Shown here in pieces: positions 27,982-37,392 of a stretch of DNA of 64,000 nt (its first letter is position 1; every line of letters begins with the position of its first letter). Location: positions 62,001 to 126,000 of the forward strand of contig NZ_CAJQZC010000003.1 of the NCBI RefSeq assembly GCF_907164555.1, written 5' to 3'. The DNA is from Paraburkholderia saeva. Its GTDB lineage: Bacteria; Pseudomonadota; Gammaproteobacteria; Burkholderiales; Burkholderiaceae. A model generated the notes under the pieces. It did no database searches. It was not told the DNA's origin and was given only the letters and a program-made list of their open reading frames with translations. The position numbers and the translations under genes are program-made.

Positions 27982-29528
27982 GGTGCAACCGCCTCGCTTG
28001 CCGGAATCTGCGCGGCGCGCGCCGCGTCGCGTTCTGCATCGCTGGTGGGCGCGAGCGTTGCCTGCCAGTACGGGCTGAACGTGTCGGGGAACTCGGTCTT
28101 GCCGTCGGCGCGCAGCCAGTCCTTCGCGTGAAGCAGCGCGCCGCTGATCGACGCGTCCAGCACGCCCGGGTTGGGGCGCACGAAGTACGCATTCGCGCTC
28201 GCGAGTGCGCGCATTACGCCGCCTGCGTCGGCCGGCGACACGGCCATCCGTCCGCCGCCGGACAGGCCCTGCGTCTTGATACGGGTGTCGCTTGCGCGCT
28301 CGACTTCGATCGTGATGCGCGGGGCTGCGCTCGCTACGGGCGCGCCGTTGATGTCCTGGTACGGCAGCAGTCCGCCGTTCGCAAGATCGAGCGACGCGCC
28401 GGGGCCTTCGCCCATTTTCTGAGCGAGACCGTCCGCAACGCCAAGGCCCGGCGTGGTCGACGTGTGATCGCCGAAGTTGTAATAGCCGCCATAACCCTGC
28501 CAGTCGGACCATGCGACGAACGGCGGGGATTTCAGATAGCTCTCGACGCCATTGACGCGCACATCGCCGTTCGTACTACCGCCGGTTCCCGCGATGACGG
28601 GTAAGGTCATGTCGTAGCAGCTGACGTAAACCGATGCTGTCGTTGCGTCGATCGCTTCCCAGCCTTTCTTGTCCTGACGCAGCTGCGTGGCGCCGTTGTG
28701 AAACGCGCGCACGCTCACTGTCGCGGCCGGGTTGAAGCGGCATCGGGTGCCGCCCGAGTCGTCGAGTTCCTGGTATCGCGGGCCGGTGCTGCGCGTGCCC
28801 GAACGGTCTTTCAGGAACGCATCGAGCGTGTCCGCATCGGTGACGACATCGGCGAAATGATCGGCACCCAATGAGCCCGCGGGCGTCACGATCTGTGTGT
28901 AGTTTGTCCACGCGGCGAGCTGCGTCGCGTTGCGTGCGCTCGTGAAATAGCCGGCCGTCACGTGCGTGTCGGACTGGTTCTGCTGCGCGACGACGTCCGC
29001 GGTTTGCGGCGCGGTGACGAGCGTGGCGGCGTGATAGTTGAGTTGCGCATCGCTGAGCGCGCGCGTGATCCGGCCGACCCCGCTGGTGACGACGGGCAGC
29101 AGCGCATCGAGCGTTGCGCGCAGCGGTGCGATTTCGGCGTGACCGGCCTGCTTCGGCGTTTGCCAGAGCACCGGATGATCGGCGTAGACACTGACCGTGT
29201 CATCGACATCGGAGGGTGCGTACGTCGCGTCCAGGTCGTCGATCCACGATTTCAGCGCGCCTGCCTGGGCGGCGGTGACCTGGTTGGCGACCATCGCGCG
29301 GTTCGTGTACGCGGCGAAGTTGTAGTCGCGCGCCTGCAGTACGGCGGCGCTGTACGCAGCGGCGTCGGCCGTGTTCTGCAGCTTGATGCGGGCGCTTGTC
29401 ATCTGAAAGGAATTGAAGGCGACAAAAAGGCCAATGCCGCCGACCAGAAGAAAAATCAGTGCAGGGACCAGCGCCTGCCCGCTGGCGCCGGCGACCCTGG
29501 CCCTGCCCGGGCGGGCAGAGCGGTTCAT
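27978..29528 (-). CDS. tadG: TadG-like Flp pilus assembly protein
   Basis: 516 residues from ATG 29528; the longer frame to 29753 covers the flp gene. The N-terminus GASGQALVPALIFLLVGGIG and MTSARIKLQNTADAAAYSAA is the TadG-type N-terminal domain (one membrane helix, then NTADAAAYS). A large periplasmic region follows. It lies 13 bp after flp and is translationally coupled to the TadE-like gene. No von Willebrand factor A metal-binding motif was seen. Confidence 0.8.
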   Translation of the reverse strand: MNRSARPGRARVAGASGQALVPALIFLLVGGIGLFVAFNSFQMTSARIKLQNTADAAAYSAAVLQARDYNFAAYTNRAMVANQVTAAQAGALKSWIDDLDATYAPSDVDDTVSVYADHPVLWQTPKQAGHAEIAPLRATLDALLPVVTSGVGRITRALSDAQLNYHAATLVTAPQTADVVAQQNQSDTHVTAGYFTSARNATQLAAWTNYTQIVTPAGSLGADHFADVVTDADTLDAFLKDRSGTRSTGPRYQELDDSGGTRCRFNPAATVSVRAFHNGATQLRQDKKGWEAIDATTASVYVSCYDMTLPVIAGTGGSTNGDVRVNGVESYLKSPPFVAWSDWQGYGGYYNFGDHTSTTPGLGVADGLAQKMGEGPGASLDLANGGLLPYQDINGAPVASAAPRITIEVERASDTRIKTQGLSGGGRMAVSPADAGGVMRALASANAYFVRPNPGVLDASISGALLHAKDWLRADGKTEFPDTFSPYWQATLAPTSDAERDAARAAQIPASEAVAP

Positions 29529-29541
29529 GGTGGGTGCGGAC

Positions 29542-29832
29542 TTAGTGGTTCTGCATCTCGCCGTTGTTGTTGTCGTTGTACGTACCCATGTCCTTCTTCT
29601 TATTGCCATTGGTCGTAGCGTCACCAGCGTTCGTCTGAGCGTTGCTGATGTCGTTCGCGGCATTCCCGCCCGACATTTCCTGCGCGAGCCCGGACGTCTG
29701 GTTACGGATCGTCTGGCCGAAAAGCGAATAAACACCGATCGCCGAAACGGCAATCAACGCGACGATGATGATGTATTCGGTCATGCCCTGGCCGCGTTGA
29801 CGGCTTTTAATGCGAAGCTGGGAAAGTTGCAT
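29542..29832 (-). CDS. flp: Flp family type IVb major pilin
   Basis: 96 residues. RGQGMTEYIIIVALIAVSAI is the classic Flp prepilin segment: cleavage after the first Gly, Glu-Tyr at +5/+6, then a hydrophobic helix. The tail is Asn/Thr/Lys-rich, as in longer Burkholderia Flp pilins. It is the first gene of the leftward tad operon with a TATAAT box about 130 bp upstream. Confidence 0.92.
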   Translation of the reverse strand: MQLSQLRIKSRQRGQGMTEYIIIVALIAVSAIGVYSLFGQTIRNQTSGLAQEMSGGNAANDISNAQTNAGDATTNGNKKKDMGTYNDNNNGEMQNH

Positions 29833-30361
29833 GGTTTATATGCCCGTTATTAATGTCGACTTGATATGCGCGGCCATGAGCGCATGACTGTTTAGCGCGC
29901 AAAAAATAAAATGATTGATTAATGCGCTTCTTCGATTCATTTGATTGAATCGGGCTGAGATTATAGAAACGCCACCTGGATAGTTGATGGGGAAATTTCC
30001 TCTTTTTCAGGTGGTTTTATCCCGATGCGCGTATCCAGATATTCCGCTTTGCCATTGCCTGCGGGCGATCAGGCCGTTCTGAGGTGGGCGCAAGGCGGCT
30101 GCTTCGTCTTCAGTTCAAGTCTTCCATTTATCGTCAGCCAGTTGCGAATATTCCTACGTCGATTCGGCGCCCACTGATTTGATAGGGCGGAGCCTGTCGA
30201 TACAGTTACGCGGCGATAAACAGAATTGCGACGCTGTGTGCGATGAGGGATTTTTTATACACAGGCTTCCTGCCCGGTACCCGGAAGGGATTTTTGCGCG
30301 ACGAATCGCGAATTGCGAAAGAGAACAAATCCATTGGCAATTTTTGAGGTTGTAATAGGCA
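29833..30361. promoter_or_regulatory. Divergent control region between flp and the adhesin gene
   Basis: 530 bp of noticeably AT-richer DNA without a convincing gene. Leftward, a consensus TATAAT lies at 29965-29960 with a poor -35, which would give an untranslated leader of about 120 nt before flp. Just upstream of it, inverted arms CCACCTG (29972-29978) and CAGGTGG (30008-30014) flank 29 bp and may be a regulator site. Rightward, no clear promoter for the adhesin was found. Confidence 0.5.
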
Positions 30362-33300
30362 ATGAACAAGGTACATAAGTCTGTCTGGAATGAGTCGGTC
30401 GGCGCGTGGGTCGCCGCATCCGAGCTGAGTACGGCGAAGAAGAAAGGGTCCTCGCGGCGTGCGCGCGTGGCGGCGGTCGTGCTGGGTGCGGGCGCGGTGT
30501 CGGTTGCGCCGGCTGCGTTTGCCGGGGCGATAGTCAACTGCGCGGGTAATGGAACGGATTCGGCGAGCAGCCAGTGGATGAACGCGGCGGACGGCGCGTC
30601 CTGGAACGGCGCGACCTGGGGCAGTGCGATCGGCTCGATGGGTGAGGGCGAGTGCGGGGGCGGCTCGGGCGTCGTCATGAGCGAGTACAACTCGGGCAAC
30701 GGTGGGGTGAGCGGCTCGACTGCCTACATCACCGTGGGACAGACGGCGTACAACGCAGCGGGTTCGGTCGCGCTGTATGGCCCTGGCGGCATTGCACTGG
30801 AGGGTGCGACGACCACGACCGGCAACGCCACGTTCCAGGCCGGCGCGGACATGACGGGTACGAAGATCGTCAACGTTGCCGACGGCAGTGCGACACACGA
30901 TGCGGTCAATTACGGCCAGTTGTACGAGCACACGCGCTACTTCAAGGCGAACTCGATTTCTGACGCACCGCAAAGCGATGCGGCTGCGACGGGTAGCGAC
31001 TCGGTCGCGGCTGGACCGTGGGCGCTCGCGGCCGGCGCGACCTCGACGGCGGTCGGTCGTGGAGCGGGCGCGATGGGCACGGGCTCGGTGGCGCTCGGTG
31101 CCAATTCGAACGCAGTGCTGGACCAGTCGGTCGCACTGGGTGCGAACGCGAATGCAGTGGGCGTTGGCTCGGTGGCGCTCGGATCCGGTTCGGTTGCGAG
31201 CCGGGGCAACGCGGTGTCGGTGGGTTCGAGCACGGTGCAACGTCAGATCATCAACGTGGCAAAGGGCACGGCTGGCACCGATGCAGTCAACCTGGACCAG
31301 ATGAATGCGGCGATCGCGGGTTCGTCAGGCGGCGGTTCGCCGGATGCCGTGATCTACGATTCGACGACCCACGATCATGTGACGCTGGGCGGTGCGGGTT
31401 CGGGTACGCCAGTCACGCTGACCAACGTAGCAGCAGGTCAGGTCGTATCGGGCAGCAAGGATGCGGTCAATGGCGCGCAGTTGTACGGCACGGCCAGCAG
31501 CGTCGCCGATGCGCTGGGCGGCAATACGACCGTCGGCGCGGACGGGAAGATTTCGAAGCCGTCGTACACGGTTGACGGCAGCACGTTTAACGACGTCGGC
31601 TCGGCAATTTCGGCAGTTGACGCGAAGGCGGCGGCTGGTCCGGCGGATGGCGTGCGTTACGACACGTCCGCGCATGACAAGGTCACGTTTGGCGGCGCCG
31701 GCTCGACCACGCCTGTCACGTTGACCAACGTGGCAGCAGGTCAGGTCGCATCGGGCAGCAAGGATGCGGTCAATGGTGCGCAGCTGTACGGTACGGCGAG
31801 CACCGTCGCCGATGCGCTCGGCGGCAAGACGACCGTTGGCGCGGATGGGAAGCTTTCGAAGCCGTCGTACACGGTTGACGGCAGCACGTATAACGATGTC
31901 GGCTCGGCGATTACGGCAGTTGACGCGAAGGCGGCGGCTGGTCCGGCGGATGGCGTGCGTTACGACACGTCCGCGCATGACAAGGTCACGTTTGGCGGCG
32001 TCGGCGCAAACACGCCTGTCACGTTGACCAACGTGGCAGCAGGTCAGGTCGCATCGGGCAGCAAGGATGCGGTCAATGGTGCGCAGCTGTATGGCACGGC
32101 AAGCACCGTCGCGAGCGCACTGGGTGGCAATACGACCGTTGGCGCTGACGGCAAGCTCAGCACGCCGGCATACACCCTCGATGGCAACACGTATAACGAC
32201 GTAGGCACGGCGCTCGCTGCAGTCGATGCGAAGGCATCGACGGGCTCGGCTGATGGCGTTAAATACGACACGTCCGCGCATGACAAGGTGACGTTTGGCG
32301 GCGCAGGCGCAAACACACCTGTCACGTTGACCAACCTGGCAGCGGGTCAGGTCACGTCGAACAGCAACGATGCAATCAACGGTGCGCAGCTGTACGGCAC
32401 GGCCAGCAGCGTCGCTGATGCACTGGGTGGCAATACGACCGTCGGCGCGGACGGGAAAATTTCGAAGCCGACGTATACGGTTGACGGTAACACGTTTAAC
32501 GATGTCGGCTCGGCGATTACGGCAGTTGACGCGAAGGCGGCGGCTGGTCCGGCGGATGGCGTGCGCTACGACACGTCCGCACACGACAAGGTAACGTTCG
32601 GTGGGGTCGGCGCAAACACGCCTGTGACGCTGACGAACGTCGCCGGAGGCCAGATCACGGCAAGCAGCAAGGACGCGGTCAACGGTGCGCAACTGTATGG
32701 CACGGCAAGCAGTGTCGCTGATGCACTGGGTGGCAATACGACCGTCGGCGCGGACGGCAAGATCTCGAAGCCGTCGTACACGGTGGACGGCAGCACGTAC
32801 AACGACGTTGGGTCGGCGATTACGGCAGTCGATGCAAAGGCATCGACAGGCTCGGCAGATGGTGTCAAATACGACACATCCGCGCACGACAAGGTAACGT
32901 TCGGCGGAGTAAGCGCAAGCACGCCTGTCACGCTGACGAACCTCGCCGCCGGCCAGATCACGGCAAGCAGCAAGGATGCGGTTAACGGCGCCCAACTGTA
33001 CGGCACGGCGAACAGCGTCGCGACGGCGCTCGGCGGCAACACCACGGTCGGCGCTGACGGCAAGCTCAGCACGCCGGCATACACGCTCGATGGGAATACG
33101 TATAACGACGTAGGCACGGCACTCGCGGCAGTCGATGCAAAAGCGTCGACGGGCTCGGCAGACGGCGTCAAATACGACACCTCGGCCCACGACAAGGTAA
33201 CGTTCGGCGGAGTAAGCGCAAGCGCGCCTGTCACGCTGACGAACCTGGCAGCCGGCCAGATCACGGCAAGCAGCAAGGACGCTATCAACGGCGCGCAACT

Positions 33301-36289
33301 GTACGGCACGGCCAGCAGCGTCGCCGATGCACTGGGCGGCAATACGACCGTCGGCGCGGACGGCAAGATCTCGAAGCCGTCGTACACGGTGGACGGCAGC
33401 ACGTACAACGACGTTGGGTCGGCGATTACGGCAGTCGACGCAAAGGCATCGACGGGCTCGGCAGACGGCGTCAAGTACGATACCTCGGCACACGACAAGG
33501 TAACGTTCGGCGGAGTAAGCGCAAGCACGCCTGTCACGCTGACGAACCTCGCCGCCGGTCAGGTCACGGCAAGCAGCAAGGATGCGGTTAACGGCGCGCA
33601 ACTGTACGGCACGGCGAACAGCGTCGCGACGGCGCTCGGCGGAAACACCACGGTCGGCGCTGACGGCAAGCTCAGCACGCCGGCATACACGCTCGATGGG
33701 AATACGTATAACGACGTAGGCACGGCACTCGCGGCAGTCGATGCAAAAGCGTCGACGGGCTCGGCAGACGGCGTCAAATACGACACCTCGGCTCACGACA
33801 AGGTAACGTTCGGTGGCGTCGGCGCAAGCGCGCCGGTCACGCTGACCAACGTCGCCGCAGGTCAGGTCGCCGCCGGCAGCAAGGACGCGATCAACGGCGG
33901 CCAGCTGTCCGACACGGCAAACAGCGTCGCGAGCGCGCTCGGCGGCACGACCGCTGTCGGTGCCGACGGCAAGCTCTCGGCGCCGGCCTACACGATCGGC
34001 ACGACGACCTATCACGACGTCGGCTCAGCGCTCGACGCCATGAGCGCAACCGTCGATACGATCAACACCAACATCAGCAGCACGACGAAGTACATCAAGG
34101 TCACGGCAACGACATCGGAAGCGCAGGCGTCCGGCCCGAACACCGTCGCCATTGGCGGCGGCACGTTCGCCGGTGCATCGGGCGCAATCGCGATCGGTTC
34201 GGGTGCGACCGCGATGGGCGTGAATGCCATCGCATTGGGCGCGAACTCGATCGCCAACCAGGCGAACACGCTGTCGGTGGGTGCTGCGGGTGCGGAGCGT
34301 CGCATCACGAATGTCGCGGCGGGCACGACCTCAACCGACGCCGCCACGTACGGTCAGCTGACTGCGCTGCAACAGCAGCTCACGAAGCAGCAGACCACGT
34401 TGCTGCGCTCGCCGACGCTGCTCGGCGCGACCAGCACGCCGGTGACGGACTACATCGTCGTGAGCCCCATCGTTACGCAGGGTAACTCGACGCACGTCGA
34501 CACCAGCAAGACGGACGCAATGGCAATCGGCCCGGTGTCGAACGCGATCGGCAACGAATCGCTGGCAATCGGCGCGGGCGCCTTTGCGGCGCAGGACGGC
34601 TCGACGGCCGTCGGCTATATCGCCGACGCGGGCGCGGTGAATACGACGGTGATCGGGGCGCAGGCATCGACCACGAACGACGCCGACAACGGTGTCGCCA
34701 TCGGCGTACTGTCGCGCACCTCGGCAGCCAACGCCGTGTCGATCGGCTCGAACGCCAGCACGCTCGGCGACAGTTCTGTTTCGATCGGTAGCAACGCGTT
34801 CACGTCGAGTAGCGCGACCCAGTCGATGGCGCTCGGCGCGGGTTCGTCCGTCACGGCCGCGAACTCGGTCGCGATCGGCTCGAACTCGGTGGCAGACCGC
34901 GCCAGCACGGTATCGGTCGGCAGCAGCACGGCGCAGCGTCAGGTCGTCAACATGGCGGCCGGTACGAAAGACACGGACGCGGTCAACGTCAGCCAGCTGA
35001 AGGGCGTCACGTCCGCAATGGGCGGCGGCGCAGGCGTCAATACGGATGGCTCGATCCTGAGGCCGACCTACACGATCGGTGGCAAGACGTACAACGACGT
35101 CGGCTCGGCGCTTGTCGCAGCGGCAGGCGCCGGTTCGCCCGATGCGGTTTCGTACGACTCCCCGTCGCACACCAGCGTCACGCTGGGCGGTACCGGTGCG
35201 AGCGCGCCGGTCACGCTGACGAACGTCGCAACGGGCGCAGCGGACTCCGATGCGGTGAACGTGAAGCAGCTGAAAGACATGGGCGCTTCGATCGACGGCA
35301 ACGGCAACGTGACGAGCGCATTCGTCGCATACGACGACGCGTCGAAGGGCACCGTCACGCTCGGCGGCACGGGCGGCACGACGATCACGAACCTCAAGGC
35401 AGGCACGCTGTCGGCAGCCAGCACGGACGCAGTCAACGGTTCGCAGCTCTACGCGACGAACCAGAATGTTGCGAACGTCGCCGGCGACGTGACGAACCTG
35501 ACGAACGTGGTCAACAACATCACGAACGGCGATACGGGCGTCAAGTATTTCCACGCGAATTCGACGCTGGCCGATTCGTCGGCGACCGGCACCAACGCGG
35601 TGGCGATCGGCGGCAATGCGAAGGCTACGGCGAACAACTCGATCGCGCTCGGGGCGAACGCGACGACGACGGCGAATCTTTCCGCTGCTGCGTACAACCC
35701 GGGCACCGGCACGCTGGCCGGCACGACCGCCACGGGAGAAGTGTCGCTGGGCTCGTCGGGTGCGGAACGTCGCATCACGAACCTCGCAGCCGGTTCGGCG
35801 GCGACCGATGCCGTCAACGTCAGCCAGTTGCAGGCGGCCGTCACCGCGGGCTCGAGCGCGGCCGCAGCCGATGCCGTGAAGTACGACACGTCGGCGCATA
35901 CGCAGGTCACGCTGGGCGGCACGAGCGCACCGGCGGTCACGCTGACGAACGTGGCAGCGGGCGTCAACAACTCCGACGCGGTGAACGTCGCGCAGCTGAA
36001 GGACATGGGCGCGATCATCGACGGCAACGGCAAGGTGAAAGGCAGCTTCGTCTCCTACGACGACTCCACCATGAGCTCGATCACGCTGAAGGGCACGAGC
36101 GGTACGAAGATCACGGGTCTGTCGAACGGTTCGCTGTCGGCGACGAGTTCGGATGCGGTCACCGGTTCGCAGCTCTACGCGACGAACCAGGACGTGGCAA
36201 ACCTGGCCGGTAACGTCACGAACATATCGAGTACGGTGAACAACATCACCAATGGCGGTGGCGTGAAGTACTTCCATCGGCGTGGGTAG
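30362..36289 (+). CDS. Trimeric autotransporter adhesin, truncated (no YadA anchor)
   Basis: 1975 residues. The N-terminus MNKVHKSVWNESVGAWVAAS is an extended signal peptide region (ESPR) ending near ...AAFAGA. Collagen-binding head repeats of YadA type (SVALGANSNAV, AIAIGSGATAMGVNAIALG) alternate with stalk/neck units (DAVNGAQLYGTA, RRITNVAAGT, VNVSQLK). Nine tandem 101-residue units occupy about 31340-34050. The protein ends abruptly at GGGVKYFH followed by RRG and a stop; elsewhere in the protein VKYFHANS continues into a head repeat. The C-terminal YadA beta-barrel anchor is absent, so the product could not be surface anchored. The 3' end is fused to CdiA-type DNA, either a scar or an assembly collapse. 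Confidence 0.88.
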   Translation: MNKVHKSVWNESVGAWVAASELSTAKKKGSSRRARVAAVVLGAGAVSVAPAAFAGAIVNCAGNGTDSASSQWMNAADGASWNGATWGSAIGSMGEGECGGGSGVVMSEYNSGNGGVSGSTAYITVGQTAYNAAGSVALYGPGGIALEGATTTTGNATFQAGADMTGTKIVNVADGSATHDAVNYGQLYEHTRYFKANSISDAPQSDAAATGSDSVAAGPWALAAGATSTAVGRGAGAMGTGSVALGANSNAVLDQSVALGANANAVGVGSVALGSGSVASRGNAVSVGSSTVQRQIINVAKGTAGTDAVNLDQMNAAIAGSSGGGSPDAVIYDSTTHDHVTLGGAGSGTPVTLTNVAAGQVVSGSKDAVNGAQLYGTASSVADALGGNTTVGADGKISKPSYTVDGSTFNDVGSAISAVDAKAAAGPADGVRYDTSAHDKVTFGGAGSTTPVTLTNVAAGQVASGSKDAVNGAQLYGTASTVADALGGKTTVGADGKLSKPSYTVDGSTYNDVGSAITAVDAKAAAGPADGVRYDTSAHDKVTFGGVGANTPVTLTNVAAGQVASGSKDAVNGAQLYGTASTVASALGGNTTVGADGKLSTPAYTLDGNTYNDVGTALAAVDAKASTGSADGVKYDTSAHDKVTFGGAGANTPVTLTNLAAGQVTSNSNDAINGAQLYGTASSVADALGGNTTVGADGKISKPTYTVDGNTFNDVGSAITAVDAKAAAGPADGVRYDTSAHDKVTFGGVGANTPVTLTNVAGGQITASSKDAVNGAQLYGTASSVADALGGNTTVGADGKISKPSYTVDGSTYNDVGSAITAVDAKASTGSADGVKYDTSAHDKVTFGGVSASTPVTLTNLAAGQITASSKDAVNGAQLYGTANSVATALGGNTTVGADGKLSTPAYTLDGNTYNDVGTALAAVDAKASTGSADGVKYDTSAHDKVTFGGVSASAPVTLTNLAAGQITASSKDAINGAQLYGTASSVADALGGNTTVGADGKISKPSYTVDGSTYNDVGSAITAVDAKASTGSADGVKYDTSAHDKVTFGGVSASTPVTLTNLAAGQVTASSKDAVNGAQLYGTANSVATALGGNTTVGADGKLSTPAYTLDGNTYNDVGTALAAVDAKASTGSADGVKYDTSAHDKVTFGGVGASAPVTLTNVAAGQVAAGSKDAINGGQLSDTANSVASALGGTTAVGADGKLSAPAYTIGTTTYHDVGSALDAMSATVDTINTNISSTTKYIKVTATTSEAQASGPNTVAIGGGTFAGASGAIAIGSGATAMGVNAIALGANSIANQANTLSVGAAGAERRITNVAAGTTSTDAATYGQLTALQQQLTKQQTTLLRSPTLLGATSTPVTDYIVVSPIVTQGNSTHVDTSKTDAMAIGPVSNAIGNESLAIGAGAFAAQDGSTAVGYIADAGAVNTTVIGAQASTTNDADNGVAIGVLSRTSAANAVSIGSNASTLGDSSVSIGSNAFTSSSATQSMALGAGSSVTAANSVAIGSNSVADRASTVSVGSSTAQRQVVNMAAGTKDTDAVNVSQLKGVTSAMGGGAGVNTDGSILRPTYTIGGKTYNDVGSALVAAAGAGSPDAVSYDSPSHTSVTLGGTGASAPVTLTNVATGAADSDAVNVKQLKDMGASIDGNGNVTSAFVAYDDASKGTVTLGGTGGTTITNLKAGTLSAASTDAVNGSQLYATNQNVANVAGDVTNLTNVVNNITNGDTGVKYFHANSTLADSSATGTNAVAIGGNAKATANNSIALGANATTTANLSAAAYNPGTGTLAGTTATGEVSLGSSGAERRITNLAAGSAATDAVNVSQLQAAVTAGSSAAAADAVKYDTSAHTQVTLGGTSAPAVTLTNVAAGVNNSDAVNVAQLKDMGAIIDGNGKVKGSFVSYDDSTMSSITLKGTSGTKITGLSNGSLSATSSDAVTGSQLYATNQDVANLAGNVTNISSTVNNITNGGGVKYFHRRG
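31340..34050 (+). repeat. Nine tandem 303-bp repeats inside the adhesin gene
   Basis: Each unit encodes 101 residues and includes YDTSAHDKVTFGG, PVTLTNVAAGQ, DAVNGAQLYGTA, LGGNTTVGADGK and YNDVG blocks. The VNGAQLYG block recurs every 303 bp from about 31465. Copies 6 to 9 are nearly identical in DNA, and two unit types (SKPSYTVDGS and STPAYTLDGN) alternate, pointing to recent duplication of a two-unit block. Confidence 0.9.
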
Positions 36290-36375
36290 CACCGTATCCG
36301 GCGATACGGTCACGGTCAGCGCGGGCCGCGACCTGAACGTGAAGGGTTCGACCATCGCAGACAGGCGCGGCGCTT
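36275..36375 (+). pseudogene. Scar with haemagglutinin-repeat remnant of a BcpA/CdiA-type exoprotein
   Basis: From about 36276, in a different frame from the adhesin, the DNA encodes IGVGSTVSGDTVTVSAG then RDLNVKGSTIA, a typical filamentous-haemagglutinin repeat, for only about 27 residues. At about 36360 the frame changes again, to TGAALVTGLAGGNALGG, the start of the CdiA pre-toxin region. Three unrelated or distant gene segments are therefore packed in about 100 bp. Confidence 0.75.
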
Positions 36376-37392
36376 GTGACCGGTCTTGCGGGTGGTAATG
36401 CGCTCGGCGGTGCGGCGGGTGCGGGTATCGCGTCGATTGCTGCGGGCAAGCTGAACGACCTGAGTGGTGCTATCGCCGGATCGAACCCGACTGGCAGTTC
36501 TGACGTCAACACCGCGCTTGGCAACATCGTGGCAAACGCGATTGCTACCGGCGCGGGTGCGGCTGTCGGCGGCAATGCAGGTGCATTCGAAGGCTATAAC
36601 GTTGACCGGTTCAACCGGCAGTTACATCCTGACGAAAAGACGCTGGCGAAGCAGATCGCGGAAAAGAGCGATGGCAAGTACACGCAGGCACAGGTCGAAG
36701 ACCAGCTTCGTATCATGGGCGTAAGCGTGAATGGGACGAACGAGTCGGGCGCACCGACGACCGTGATTGGCCAGACGCCGACGGACCCGGGCGCACATTG
36801 GATTTCGGGCGGGACAACGGTGGACGGCAAGCCGATCCTGACGCAGGTAACGGTGCAGGCCGATCCGCAGTTGCAGTCGTATATTCTGGCGAACTACAAC
36901 AGCGCTTCGCCGGGTGGAGTGCCGAGCCAGTTCACGTATCAACAGACTGGAAGCGACTCGATTAACATCACCGGTCCGTTCACGAAGTTCGATAAGTCGG
37001 ACGCGGACTTCATGCGGAATACGAGCGCCGACACGGCTTCAATGGTTTCTAACACTGCCGGATGGATCAGTTCTGCTGCGGCCACCGGCGCAGTATCACC
37101 GTCTCCGTTGGCCCCTGCTTTCGGTGAAATTGCCTTCGGTGCTACGGTAGTAGGCATTGCCGCAGACGGGGTATCGCAACTGGTGCGGCCTAACGTCGGA
37201 CAGTACACATATCAAGGCGCAGTAGCACTAGCAGGCCAGATCGCAGCGGACCGCGCTCCGACAGCATCGTTGGTGGTCAATGGAGCCGCAACTGCACTAA
37301 ACAACGCTCCATATTCGACACAAATCCAAGATTGGATAACTCGTCAATCCAACTCGATATTCAATGTAAATTCGAATGGGACAAGGAAATGA
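36376..37392 (+). CDS. C-terminal pre-toxin/toxin fragment of a CdiA/BcpA-type exoprotein
   Basis: 338 residues from a GTG at 36376, but the coding sense extends upstream to 36361, so this is a fragment and not a native start; no ribosome site precedes it. The Gly/Ala-rich stretch GGAAGAGIASIAAGKLND and the block VGGNAGAFEGYNVDRFNRQLHP are the pre-toxin region typical of large two-partner-secreted CDI proteins. The last 130 residues should be the toxin. They include a hydrophobic pair of segments (WISSAAATGAVSPSPLAPAF, GEIAFGATVVGIAADGVSQL), so a membrane-acting toxin is possible. Base composition drops towards AT at the end. The stop overlaps the next ATG (ATGA). Confidence 0.75.
   Translation: MTGLAGGNALGGAAGAGIASIAAGKLNDLSGAIAGSNPTGSSDVNTALGNIVANAIATGAGAAVGGNAGAFEGYNVDRFNRQLHPDEKTLAKQIAEKSDGKYTQAQVEDQLRIMGVSVNGTNESGAPTTVIGQTPTDPGAHWISGGTTVDGKPILTQVTVQADPQLQSYILANYNSASPGGVPSQFTYQQTGSDSINITGPFTKFDKSDADFMRNTSADTASMVSNTAGWISSAAATGAVSPSPLAPAFGEIAFGATVVGIAADGVSQLVRPNVGQYTYQGAVALAGQIAADRAPTASLVVNGAATALNNAPYSTQIQDWITRQSNSIFNVNSNGTRK

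Noticed and set aside
30154..30699. 181-codon - strand ORF covering the adhesin start
   Set aside because: Overlaps the ESPR-coding start and upstream control region, and shows no protein features.
31325..34015. 896-codon open frame on the - strand inside the adhesin repeats
   Set aside because: A mirror frame created by the repetitive codon pattern; Arg/Val/Ala-rich, with no family features.
31340..34050. CRISPR-like regular repeats
   Set aside because: The 303-bp period is coding, in frame and without unique spacers; it encodes adhesin stalk units.
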